Source: Rhizobium cauense
Lineage (GTDB): Bacteria; Pseudomonadota; Alphaproteobacteria; Rhizobiales; Rhizobiaceae
Length of the DNA stretch: 64,000 nt
NCBI RefSeq assembly: GCF_019511525.1
Contig: NZ_JAEUAT010000009.1
Location: forward strand, 186,001 to 250,000
Reading direction: 5' to 3'
Shown: piece after piece, positions 8,059-15,791 of the stretch
Layout of the letters: the number at the start of each line of letters is the position of its first letter
How positions within the stretch are numbered: position 1 is the stretch's first letter
Program-made: the position numbers and the translations under genes
Notes under the pieces: generated by a model
What the model saw: only the letters and a program-made list of their open reading frames with translations
Told to the model about the DNA's origin: nothing
Databases searched by the model: none

Positions 8059-8970
8059 ATGGCTGCGATCTCCCCAAGCGAAAACGCAAACAAGACCCGT
8101 TCTGACCTGCTTGCTTACGCAACCCTGTCATTGATCTCGATCTTCTGTGCCGTCCCATTCTTCTGGGTGCTTCTTGCATCGTTTGATGGCAACGCGCAGC
8201 TCTTCCTTCGCTGGCCCGAGCAATGGAGCCTTGCAAACTACCTGCGTGTTTTCACCAAGGAGGACGGGGCGAAGTGGCTGTTCAACTCGCTATTCGTTGT
8301 CGGTGGCGCAACCGTGCTGGTGATGATACTGGCCGGCCTTGGTGGTTATGCGCTGTCACGCACCCGGGCCTGGTGGAAGCTGCCTTTTCTCTACGCAATC
8401 CTCCTAATCCGCGTCCTGCCACCAACGGCGCTCGTCGTACCTCTCTACAAGTTCCTGCTGACCCTCAACAACATCGAAGGTGCTGTCTTGAGGCCGATCT
8501 TTGGCGAATACGCCCGGCCGATAATGCGCTGGACGGGGTTCATTGATGGCTACCTGGGCCTGATCCTTGTGCTTGCGACAATGCAGCTGCCATTGGCCCT
8601 ATGGATCATGAAGACCTTTTTCGATGGTCTGCCACGCGACTACGAAGAGGCGGCGCTAATGGATGGCGCAACGCTTGTGCAACGCATCCGCCGTGTACTT
8701 ATACCGCTGGCACTGCCGGGATTGGCAGCGGCCGGGCTATTTGCCTTCATGTCAGCCTGGGGGGACTTCCTGCTCCCGTTGATCTTCCTTTCCTCGCCGG
8801 AGCTGCAGACGCTACCGCTTGGTCTCTTTCGCGCATTCCTGCGCATCAACGAGATTGACTACGGACTGCTTGCCGCACTCGCCTTCATCTACCTCCTGCC
8901 TGCAGTCGTGGCTTTCGGCTTTGCGCGCCGCTTCCTTGTGCAGACGTTTGCTGGCGGCGTCAAAGGCTGA
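8059..8970 (+). CDS. Sugar ABC transporter permease (MalG type)
   Basis: A 303-residue membrane protein with the EAA loop EEAALMDGATLVQRIRRV and the C-terminal pore segments of MalG-type permeases. It partners with the permease at 7170 and the ATPase at 8990 in one operon. The segment between the third and fourth helices is slightly long, but nothing indicates loss of function. Confidence 0.9.
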   Translation: MAAISPSENANKTRSDLLAYATLSLISIFCAVPFFWVLLASFDGNAQLFLRWPEQWSLANYLRVFTKEDGAKWLFNSLFVVGGATVLVMILAGLGGYALSRTRAWWKLPFLYAILLIRVLPPTALVVPLYKFLLTLNNIEGAVLRPIFGEYARPIMRWTGFIDGYLGLILVLATMQLPLALWIMKTFFDGLPRDYEEAALMDGATLVQRIRRVLIPLALPGLAAAGLFAFMSAWGDFLLPLIFLSSPELQTLPLGLFRAFLRINEIDYGLLAALAFIYLLPAVVAFGFARRFLVQTFAGGVKG

Positions 8971-8989
8971 CACCAGAAAGAGCTTTACA

Positions 8990-10075
8990 ATGATCAATCT
9001 CAGGAATGTCCGCAAATTCTACGGTGCATTGGAGGTCATCAAGGGCGTCGACATTACCGTGGAAGATGGCGAGTTTGCCGTTTTTGTCGGACCATCGGGC
9101 TGTGGCAAATCGACCTTGCTTAGAATGATCGCAGGCCTTGAGGGCATTGATGATGGCGACCTCATTCTCAATGGCACGCGCATCAACGACGTTCCACCTG
9201 ACAAGCGCGGTATCGCGATGGTGTTCCAGTCCTACGCGCTTTATCCACATATGACGGTCGCCGAGAATATCGGTTTCTCGCTTAGTCTGAAGAAGGTTCC
9301 AGAGGCGGAGATCCGCCGTCAGGTTGGAGCAGTCGCGGAGATCCTCCAATTGACCGACTATCTCGAACGTCGCCCGGCTGCCCTGTCTGGCGGTCAGAGA
9401 CAGCGCGTGGCTATCGGCCGGGCCATCATCAAAAAACCGTCGCTGATCTTGTTCGACGAGCCGTTGTCAAATCTGGATTCTGCGCTGCGGGTGCAGATGC
9501 GCGCCGAACTGCAGCGCCTGCATCGCGAACTAAAGGCGACTGTCGTCTATGTGACGCATGATCAGGTCGAGGCCATGACCATGGCCGACCGCATTGTCGT
9601 CCTCAACAAGGGGGTGGTGGCCCAACAAGGAGCACCGATGACCCTTTACCACAAGCCGGACAATGAGTTCGTCGCGACCTTCATCGGCTCTCCGAAGATG
9701 AATACGATACCGGTGTCAATCACAAGGCCGATTGCCGGAAAGGTTCACGCCGAAAGCTCGCTCGGCCTCTCTCTCGACTTGCCCGATCAAGCGGGGAACG
9801 TCCCCGAGGGCAAGGCGACACTCGGCATCCGTCCAGAGCACCTGAAGATTGCTGCGGACGGGCGGGGCGATCTTTCTGCAGACGTAATCGTCGTCGAGCG
9901 CCTCGGTGTCGAAACCTACATGACTGTCGGTTCGCAGGAACAGCCGATCATTGTCCGTGCCGAGGGCGATGTCGCGCTTAAGCCCGGTGATCGCGTGTCG
10001 CTGACAGCAGATGCATCCGCCTGCCATCTGTTTGATTCCACCGGCCGGCTCATCCGGTCGGCCCAAGCTTCATAA
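8990..10075 (+). CDS. Sugar ABC transporter ATPase (UgpC/MsmK type)
   Basis: A 361-residue CUT1 ATPase. Walker A GPSGCGKST is at residues 34-42, the Q-loop glutamine at 80, the LSGGQ signature at 132-136 and Walker B LILFDEP at 152-158. A regulatory TOBE-like C-terminal domain contains LGIRPEHLKI. The start at 8990 matches the family N-terminus MINLRNVRKFYG; upstream in-frame sequence belongs to the overlapping permease gene. It energises the permeases at 7170 and 8059. Confidence 0.93.
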   Translation: MINLRNVRKFYGALEVIKGVDITVEDGEFAVFVGPSGCGKSTLLRMIAGLEGIDDGDLILNGTRINDVPPDKRGIAMVFQSYALYPHMTVAENIGFSLSLKKVPEAEIRRQVGAVAEILQLTDYLERRPAALSGGQRQRVAIGRAIIKKPSLILFDEPLSNLDSALRVQMRAELQRLHRELKATVVYVTHDQVEAMTMADRIVVLNKGVVAQQGAPMTLYHKPDNEFVATFIGSPKMNTIPVSITRPIAGKVHAESSLGLSLDLPDQAGNVPEGKATLGIRPEHLKIAADGRGDLSADVIVVERLGVETYMTVGSQEQPIIVRAEGDVALKPGDRVSLTADASACHLFDSTGRLIRSAQAS

Positions 10076-10088
10076 CATCGAGGATATC

Positions 10089-10826
10089 ATGACAATCAAG
10101 GTCACCATCTGGAACGAAGGTCGCCACGAACAGCTGCACAAGGAAGTCCAGGAGATCTACCCCGATCGGATCGACGGTGCGATCGCAGCAGGTATCGCCA
10201 ACCCCGACTTCGAAATACGCCGTGCTACACTCGACGACCCGCAAGAGGGGCTACCGGATTCCCTGCTCAACGACACCGATGTGCTGTTGTGGTGGGGACA
10301 CATGGCCCATGAAGAGGTGAGCGACGGATTGATCGATCGGATACAGCAACGTGTGCTCAAAGGAATGGGCCTCATCGTTTTGCATTCCGGACATCATTCC
10401 AAGCTGTTTCGACGACTGATGGGGACGAATGCCAATCTGTCATGGCGCGAGACACCGCAAGGCGATCTGGAGCGGGTGTGGGTGGTCAACCCGGCGCATC
10501 CGATTGCCGAGGGGCTGCCACCGTACTTCGAAGTCAACGCCTCGGAAATGTATGGGGAACCTTTCGATATTCCGCAGCCGGACGAACTCGTCTTCATATC
10601 CTGGTATTCGGGCGGAGAGGTTTTCCGCAGCGGCTGCACGTGGCAGCGCGGTCGCGGCCGCATCTTCTTCTTCAGCCCGGGCCACGAAACTTATCCGATC
10701 TATCACGACAAAACCGTGCACAAGGTCATCTCCAACGGTGTCCGCTGGGCGAAGCAGACCCATGCCGATGGCCGTATCCTGGAGAATTGGCACCGCGCGG
10801 AACCCATTCACACTCGTCCGGCGTAG
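10089..10826 (+). CDS. ThuA-family protein (trehalose-utilisation type)
   Basis: A 245-residue ThuA-domain protein, a glutamine-amidotransferase-like fold. ATG 10089 follows GAGGA by five bases. Diagnostic stretches are LLWWGHMAHEEV, MGLIVLHSGHHSK and FFFSPGHETYPIYHDK. In Sinorhizobium, ThuA works with the dehydrogenase ThuB on 3-keto-disaccharides. Here it closes the importer operon, with the Gfo/Idh/MocA gene on the divergent side. The exact reaction is unsettled. Confidence 0.88.
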   Translation: MTIKVTIWNEGRHEQLHKEVQEIYPDRIDGAIAAGIANPDFEIRRATLDDPQEGLPDSLLNDTDVLLWWGHMAHEEVSDGLIDRIQQRVLKGMGLIVLHSGHHSKLFRRLMGTNANLSWRETPQGDLERVWVVNPAHPIAEGLPPYFEVNASEMYGEPFDIPQPDELVFISWYSGGEVFRSGCTWQRGRGRIFFFSPGHETYPIYHDKTVHKVISNGVRWAKQTHADGRILENWHRAEPIHTRPA

Positions 10827-10878
10827 GTGCCAGCCTTTTGCCGGGCGTTGCCAAGAGCGCCGGGGAAAACAGTCGGGT

Positions 10879-10894
10879 TTCCTTGCGCAAGGAA
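10879..10894. repeat. 16-base perfect palindrome downstream of thuA-like gene
   Basis: TTCCTTGCGCAAGGAA is fully self-complementary. It lies 53 bases after the ThuA stop in a 232-base non-coding stretch that otherwise shows nothing. It could be a transcription-end hairpin (TTCCTT stem, GCGC loop) or a protein-binding site. No U-tract follows. Confidence 0.4.
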
Positions 10895-11058
10895 GTTGGC
10901 CAAATATGTGTCAACTCCCTCGTGCATTCAGCTAGCCGCCAGACGGAGTTAGAGGAGGTATCCTGAGCCTGAACGCGAGTTTATTTATCGGGCGTCAGCT
11001 ACCGCGCTCTCACAAGGGGTGTTGTTCATTCCAGGCCGATCCAACGGCGATCGGCTAC

Positions 11059-11931
11059 TCAAGTTCTGAACCGAGCGGCATCGATCCCGGGAGACGACCC
11101 GAACTCCCGCCGATATTCGCGGTTGAACTGAGACGCGCTTTCGTAGCCCATCTCAAAACCAATGGATGCAACACTCCGCTGCTCTGACATCAGTTTCGTG
11201 CGCGCTTGAATAAGCCTCAGGCGTTTCTGATAGCGGATGGGGGTCATCGAGGTAGCGCGCCGGAAATGCCTGTGGAACGACGTTACGCTCATGCCGGCCC
11301 GGTCGGCCAGTTCCTCGACATGTATGGGTTCGGCGAAGTTGTGCTTGAGCCACTCGATGGCATCCACAACCCGGGACAGGGGTGTGCCAACAAGTCCGAT
11401 TTGACGGACGATGGATGCATGTGCGCCATTCAAGAGTCGCCACATCAGTTCGCGTTCGATAGCGGGTCTGAGCGCCGTGGCATCAGTTGGCGTGTCCAAA
11501 AGGGATAGAAGTCTGACTAGCGGATCAAGCAACAGGTCCGATACACTGCCCACGCCGGCGCTCGAGGGAGCATCGTGTTTGATTGGCGCGAGGTTTGTTT
11601 CCAACGCAAGCGAAGCGAGCGCCGTCGGATCCAGCGCCATTTCGAGGCCGAGGAATGGTTCTTCTTCGCTAGCCTTCGTGATGTGTGCGCTCACGGGGAC
11701 CTCGAGAGAGACGACGAGGTATTCGCCCGCATTATAGTGGTGAACGCTGTCGCCAATCACTGTGCACTTGCTGCCCTGTGCGACCACCGCAAAGGTTGGT
11801 ACGGCCAAGCCGCCGAGAGGCTCTGTTAAGGAGCTCTTTTTTAGTAGCCTAACTCCCGGCAACACATCAGTCACGTAATCCGGTCCTGAGTGCTTCTTGA
11901 TCAACTCGGCAATGTGCGAAAGCTTCTGCAT
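11059..11931 (-). CDS. AraC-family transcriptional regulator (cupin N-terminus)
   Basis: A 290-residue regulator. The N-terminal half, including HYNAGEYLVVSLEVPVSAHI, is the AraC N-terminal cupin-like domain (PF06719 type). The C-terminal half carries two helix-turn-helix motifs; ELADRAGMSVTSFHRHFRRA is the first and SVASIGFEMGYESASQFNRE the second. It is divergent from the aldo/keto reductase at 12057, a common regulator-target pair. ATACCGGTAT, a 10-base palindrome at 11938-11947, lies next to its start. Confidence 0.9.
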   Translation of the reverse strand: MQKLSHIAELIKKHSGPDYVTDVLPGVRLLKKSSLTEPLGGLAVPTFAVVAQGSKCTVIGDSVHHYNAGEYLVVSLEVPVSAHITKASEEEPFLGLEMALDPTALASLALETNLAPIKHDAPSSAGVGSVSDLLLDPLVRLLSLLDTPTDATALRPAIERELMWRLLNGAHASIVRQIGLVGTPLSRVVDAIEWLKHNFAEPIHVEELADRAGMSVTSFHRHFRRATSMTPIRYQKRLRLIQARTKLMSEQRSVASIGFEMGYESASQFNREYRREFGSSPGIDAARFRT

Positions 11932-12056
11932 GGTCAGATACCGGTATGAAGGCGATTGGCAGTTTTGTGCAATAAGATGGCAGCAATGGTCTACGCGTAA
12001 AAGACAGCGCGACATTAAATCAAGGCGAACCGAAATCGAAGATACGGAGCGCCTAT

Positions 12057-13139
12057 ATGTCACTAGATTCTTTCGTTACCCTTGGCCGCTCGGCCTTGAG
12101 GGTCAGCCCGCTGACGCTCGGAACGATGACCTTCGGAGAGGACTGGGGCTGGGGCACCGATCCCGCGCACTCCACAGAGATCCTGGCTCACTATCTGGAC
12201 CGAGGTGGCAATTCCATCGACACCGCCAACATCTACACGAACGGACATTCTGAGAAGATTATCGGCGACTACTTCGCCGGTAGCCCATCGAAACGCGATC
12301 GTGTGGTCCTCGGTACCAAGTTCTTCTCCAGCCTCCATCCGGGTGATCCGAATGGCGGCGGGGCCGGTCGCAAGGCCATGATCCATCAGCTTGAAGACTC
12401 GCTCCGTCGCCTACAGACAGACTACCTGGACATCTATTGGCTGCACAACTGGGACAAATACGCTCCGATCGAGGAGACGCTCCGCTCCCTGGACGATCTC
12501 GTTCGATCGGGTAAGGTTCGCTATATCGGCGTCTCTGATCTTCCGGCTTGGAAGACAGCCGAAGCTTCTGTGCTGTCACACTTCCGTGGGTGGACGCCGG
12601 TCATTGCACTGCAGCTTGAATACTCGCTTCTGGAGCGCACGATCGAAGGGGAACACGTCCCCCTGGCTCAGTCTATGGATATGGCAATCATGCCTTGGAG
12701 CCCCCTGAAGAACGGCTTCCTTTCCGGGAAATACAAGAAAGCGCAAGGCGCGCCCTTGGATGCCGCCCGAGCTATCTTGACCGGGGTGCCCTCCGAAGCC
12801 GATTACGAGGTAATCGACGTCCTTCACCAAATTGCCGCCGAAGTCGAAGCTAGTCCGGCAGCCGTTGCCTTGGCGTGGCTGCGTGCAAAGCCGATTGTCA
12901 GCTCCATTCTCGTCGGAGCTCGCCGCAAGGAACAGTTCATCGAGAACCTTGCTGCCTTGGATGTCCAGCTCGGTAACGACCAGGTTGCCCGGCTGGACGC
13001 AGTATCAACCCCGACTTTGAACTTCCCTGCCCATGTTCTGGAGACAGGCACCCCAATGCTGGGATATGGCGGCACGAAGATCAACGGCGTGCAAACCCGC
13101 GTTTGGCCAATGCTGGAGAGTAGCAAGGTCCGCTACTGA
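12057..13139 (+). CDS. Aldo/keto reductase
   Basis: A 360-residue TIM-barrel NADPH-dependent reductase. Catalytic residues are visible: the aspartate in SIDTANIYTNG, the tyrosine in that stretch, the lysine in VLGTKFFSS and the histidine in YWLHNWDKY. NADPH contacts lie in SSILVGARRKEQF near the end. It resembles the YajO/Gcy-like AKR group. GGAG lies upstream of the ATG. The divergent AraC regulator is its likely controller; the substrate is unknown. Confidence 0.92.
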   Translation: MSLDSFVTLGRSALRVSPLTLGTMTFGEDWGWGTDPAHSTEILAHYLDRGGNSIDTANIYTNGHSEKIIGDYFAGSPSKRDRVVLGTKFFSSLHPGDPNGGGAGRKAMIHQLEDSLRRLQTDYLDIYWLHNWDKYAPIEETLRSLDDLVRSGKVRYIGVSDLPAWKTAEASVLSHFRGWTPVIALQLEYSLLERTIEGEHVPLAQSMDMAIMPWSPLKNGFLSGKYKKAQGAPLDAARAILTGVPSEADYEVIDVLHQIAAEVEASPAAVALAWLRAKPIVSSILVGARRKEQFIENLAALDVQLGNDQVARLDAVSTPTLNFPAHVLETGTPMLGYGGTKINGVQTRVWPMLESSKVRY

Positions 13140-13368
13140 TCGGGACGCCAGTCTCTCCGGCACCACGGGTCGGACGCATAAACCGGGCCAAACTTTCCAT
13201 AAACGTCCCGGCATTCTTCATCGCGTTGGCTTCGAGATCAGCTGCCCGCCAATCTCGTCGCCGGCACGCCGGTTCCTGGTCCTTGATGCAAGGTCAAAAT
13301 TAGGCGATAGGTGGATTTGCTGCGCGCGATCGATCAGGCGCGCAGTAGGGCTATGGGATATCGCTTGT

Positions 13369-14442
13369 TTGAAGACAACTCGACGCCATTCAATCTCCGG
13401 CGCAGCCAGGCAGCGCCCGCCGCATGATGATCGTCCGGGCATCAGCCCAATTGATATCGCCGAGCATAATTCCCGCATTACCCTGAGGCTGCTCCGGCGC
13501 CGGGGCGCGATGACCCGTCAGGAACTTTCCAGAGAGCTTGCCCTCACTGAACCGGCCATCACGGGAATTGTGCGACGCCTTCAGACAGCAGGACTCGTTA
13601 CCGAACGAAAGCGTTCAACAACCGCGCACTACACGGCTGCTGCATTTGGATTGCGTGGTGAAGCACGATATTCTCTAGGCGTCAGGATTGGCAATCTCGA
13701 CGGTGAAGTGGTCTTGATGGATCTCGCTGGCGCAATCGTCCAACAGAAGACGTTTGCAACGCGTGACGCTCTCATTGCTGTGGTCGCAGACCTTCAGCGA
13801 GCCGTTGGCCTCGCGAAGATCGTCGGCTGTGGTGTCGCGACATCCCCCGACGCCTTCATGGATCGCGAGCAGATAGAGCCCGTTCTTGGCAAGGACGGCC
13901 AGGCGCTATTCTTTCTCGATGATACCGAGGCCGCAATAGAAGCTGAACGTGCCCTTGGCATAGGAGACACCGAAGGCGGCATGGTCATGATCCTCACGGA
14001 TTATTCGGTTCGTGCAGGTCTTCTTATCGGAGGCAGGGTGTTTAGAGGCAACCATGGTCGGGCAGGGCAAATTGGCGAAATGCGCTCGGGCATCGATGGT
14101 GCCAGCCTGAACGAGGTGGCAACTTTGCAATCGCTGAAATCGAGCTTGGCAGACAAGGATCGCTGGGTCGAAAAAGCGGCTCGCCACTTGCACGAAGCCG
14201 TACTTGCCGTTTCCGGCTTTATAGCACCGGGCGCCATCCTCATCGGCGGCTCTTTACCGGACGACGTCTTGCATGCCGTGGTCAGCCGCATGTCACGCGA
14301 ACGCGATGACAAGATCCGCGACCTTGTCATTGCTCCATGGATTCAGCAGATCAGAGCCGCCACATATCCCTGGGCCGGCGCCGTACTTGGCGCTGCGTTG
14401 CGCCCCCTGGACACCATGGCATTGCCGGATGCGCGTGCGTAA
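13369..14442 (+). CDS. ROK-family transcriptional regulator (degenerate sugar-kinase domain)
   Basis: About 357 residues from TTG 13369, the best in-frame start before the conserved GISPIDIAEHNSRI segment; the start is uncertain because no strong ribosome-binding site is seen. The winged helix LTEPAITGIVRRLQTAGLV is followed by a ROK domain with AGLLIGGRVFRGNHGRAGQIGEM. The zinc motif CxCGxxGC expected after that segment is absent. It ends 22 bases from the convergent ROK gene at 14465. Probably a repressor sensing a sugar, without kinase activity. Confidence 0.8.
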   Translation: MKTTRRHSISGAARQRPPHDDRPGISPIDIAEHNSRITLRLLRRRGAMTRQELSRELALTEPAITGIVRRLQTAGLVTERKRSTTAHYTAAAFGLRGEARYSLGVRIGNLDGEVVLMDLAGAIVQQKTFATRDALIAVVADLQRAVGLAKIVGCGVATSPDAFMDREQIEPVLGKDGQALFFLDDTEAAIEAERALGIGDTEGGMVMILTDYSVRAGLLIGGRVFRGNHGRAGQIGEMRSGIDGASLNEVATLQSLKSSLADKDRWVEKAARHLHEAVLAVSGFIAPGAILIGGSLPDDVLHAVVSRMSRERDDKIRDLVIAPWIQQIRAATYPWAGAVLGAALRPLDTMALPDARA

Positions 14443-14464
14443 GGCACTCGCCATCCGTCACAAG

Positions 14465-15688
14465 CTAAGCCGGCGCCAAGGCCCCCGTGTGTGCCGGATG
14501 TCCGCCGAGCGGGTTGCGAATCCGTTGCGCCGGTTCCGCTGACGGGAGGCCAAGTCGATGGGCGAGAGGAATTGCCGCAGCGCCCAAGGCTGCCGCATCT
14601 TCCGAACCTGCTGCCCTGTGTAGCGACGGCGCCTGCGCGCCGAGGCGGACGATTTCTTCGTGTACATTGAGGAGAAGTTCATCAATCAGGCGCGCCGGAA
14701 AACGGCCACCTATCAGTACGCCTTCGGGATCGACGATCATCCCTATATTGACGACCGCTTGCGCTATCTTCTTGCTCACCTTGCGCAACCATCCACTGAC
14801 CAGATTTCGTCCAGTTTCATCGAGCTCAAGAAGGTCGAAAGGCGTCGTCGCCTTTACCCCGTTTCTCTGGAGATAGTCGAGGAGGATGAAGAGCGAAAAC
14901 ATTTCGCCTAGCGGCTGCGTGGTGCCGGCGTGAGGTCCCTCATCGAAGACGACAGGCAGCCAGCCGATTTCTCCCCCGATGCCACTCGCCCCCTTATGCC
15001 GCACGCCATCGATTACCAGGCTGCCGCCGAGGCACGCATTGGCGAGAATGTAGAAGAAGCTGTCGATCTCAGTCCCAAGACCATATTCTATCTCGCCGAG
15101 TGCTGCGGCATTGGCATCGTTGTCGATGAAGATTGGATGGTCGGTGAGGGCCTCCAGCGCGCCTCGGACATCGAAGCCGTTCCAACGCCGATATTCCTCG
15201 GGAAACCCGATCACCGGCACTTCGCCGAGCCAGTCTGGAATGGCAAGACCTATGCCCGCTAGCCGACTTTCCTGAATGACTTTGCGACGACGAAAGGACG
15301 AGAGTGCGTCGCCCATAAGAAGAACGAAGTCGTCGGGCAAAAGAAAGCGACGCTCATGGTGAATGCGGCCTCGCACCGTGCCGACAGCATCGACGGCGAC
15401 AATTGTCAGGTGGTCTCGATCGATGTTCGCACCGATCGCAAACACGCCGTCCGGATCGATCTCCAGCTCTATGGCGGGCTGTCCCCTCAAGCCATGTCGG
15501 CGCCGTGCCTCCATAACCAGGCCTTCATCAAGTAGCCGCTCAACAATCCGCGTCACAGCCTGTTTGGTGAGTCTCGATTGCTCGGCGAGCTCCGTGCGCG
15601 AGATTGGCCCCCCACGATGGATCGCGGAGAGGATCATGGCCCGGTTCGCAGCGGCAGCCTGCTCCGTGTTCGAGCCCGATACCAACAC
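14465..15688 (-). CDS. ROK-family transcriptional regulator
   Basis: A 407-residue NagC/Mlc/XylR-like regulator. The N-terminal winged helix contains SRTELAEQSRLTKQAVTRIV. The ROK body has FIDNDANAAALGEIEYG and GASGIGGEIGW. The CxCGxxGC zinc motif that normally follows is replaced by a cysteine-free stretch. It lies downstream of the alpha-mannosidase but is separated from it by a terminator, so it is transcribed separately. The mannoside importer operon is its likely target. Confidence 0.88.
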   Translation of the reverse strand: MLVSGSNTEQAAAANRAMILSAIHRGGPISRTELAEQSRLTKQAVTRIVERLLDEGLVMEARRRHGLRGQPAIELEIDPDGVFAIGANIDRDHLTIVAVDAVGTVRGRIHHERRFLLPDDFVLLMGDALSSFRRRKVIQESRLAGIGLAIPDWLGEVPVIGFPEEYRRWNGFDVRGALEALTDHPIFIDNDANAAALGEIEYGLGTEIDSFFYILANACLGGSLVIDGVRHKGASGIGGEIGWLPVVFDEGPHAGTTQPLGEMFSLFILLDYLQRNGVKATTPFDLLELDETGRNLVSGWLRKVSKKIAQAVVNIGMIVDPEGVLIGGRFPARLIDELLLNVHEEIVRLGAQAPSLHRAAGSEDAAALGAAAIPLAHRLGLPSAEPAQRIRNPLGGHPAHTGALAPA

Positions 15689-15754
15689 GTTCTACATTCC
15701 TCCCATCCCGCCCAAACCAGCTCCAAGCGACACTAGGTGATTGGATCCGGCAGG

Positions 15755-15780
15755 AAAAGGGGCCAATGGCGGCCCCTTTT
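15755..15780 (-). terminator. Rho-independent terminator of the mannosidase operon
   Basis: AAAAGGGGCC and GGCCCCTTTT are perfect 10-base arms around a 6-base loop. The stem begins 12 bases after the mannosidase stop in its direction of transcription and ends in four U residues. It separates the mannosidase operon from the ROK regulator. Confidence 0.8.
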
Positions 15781-15791
15781 CGTCACGCGGT

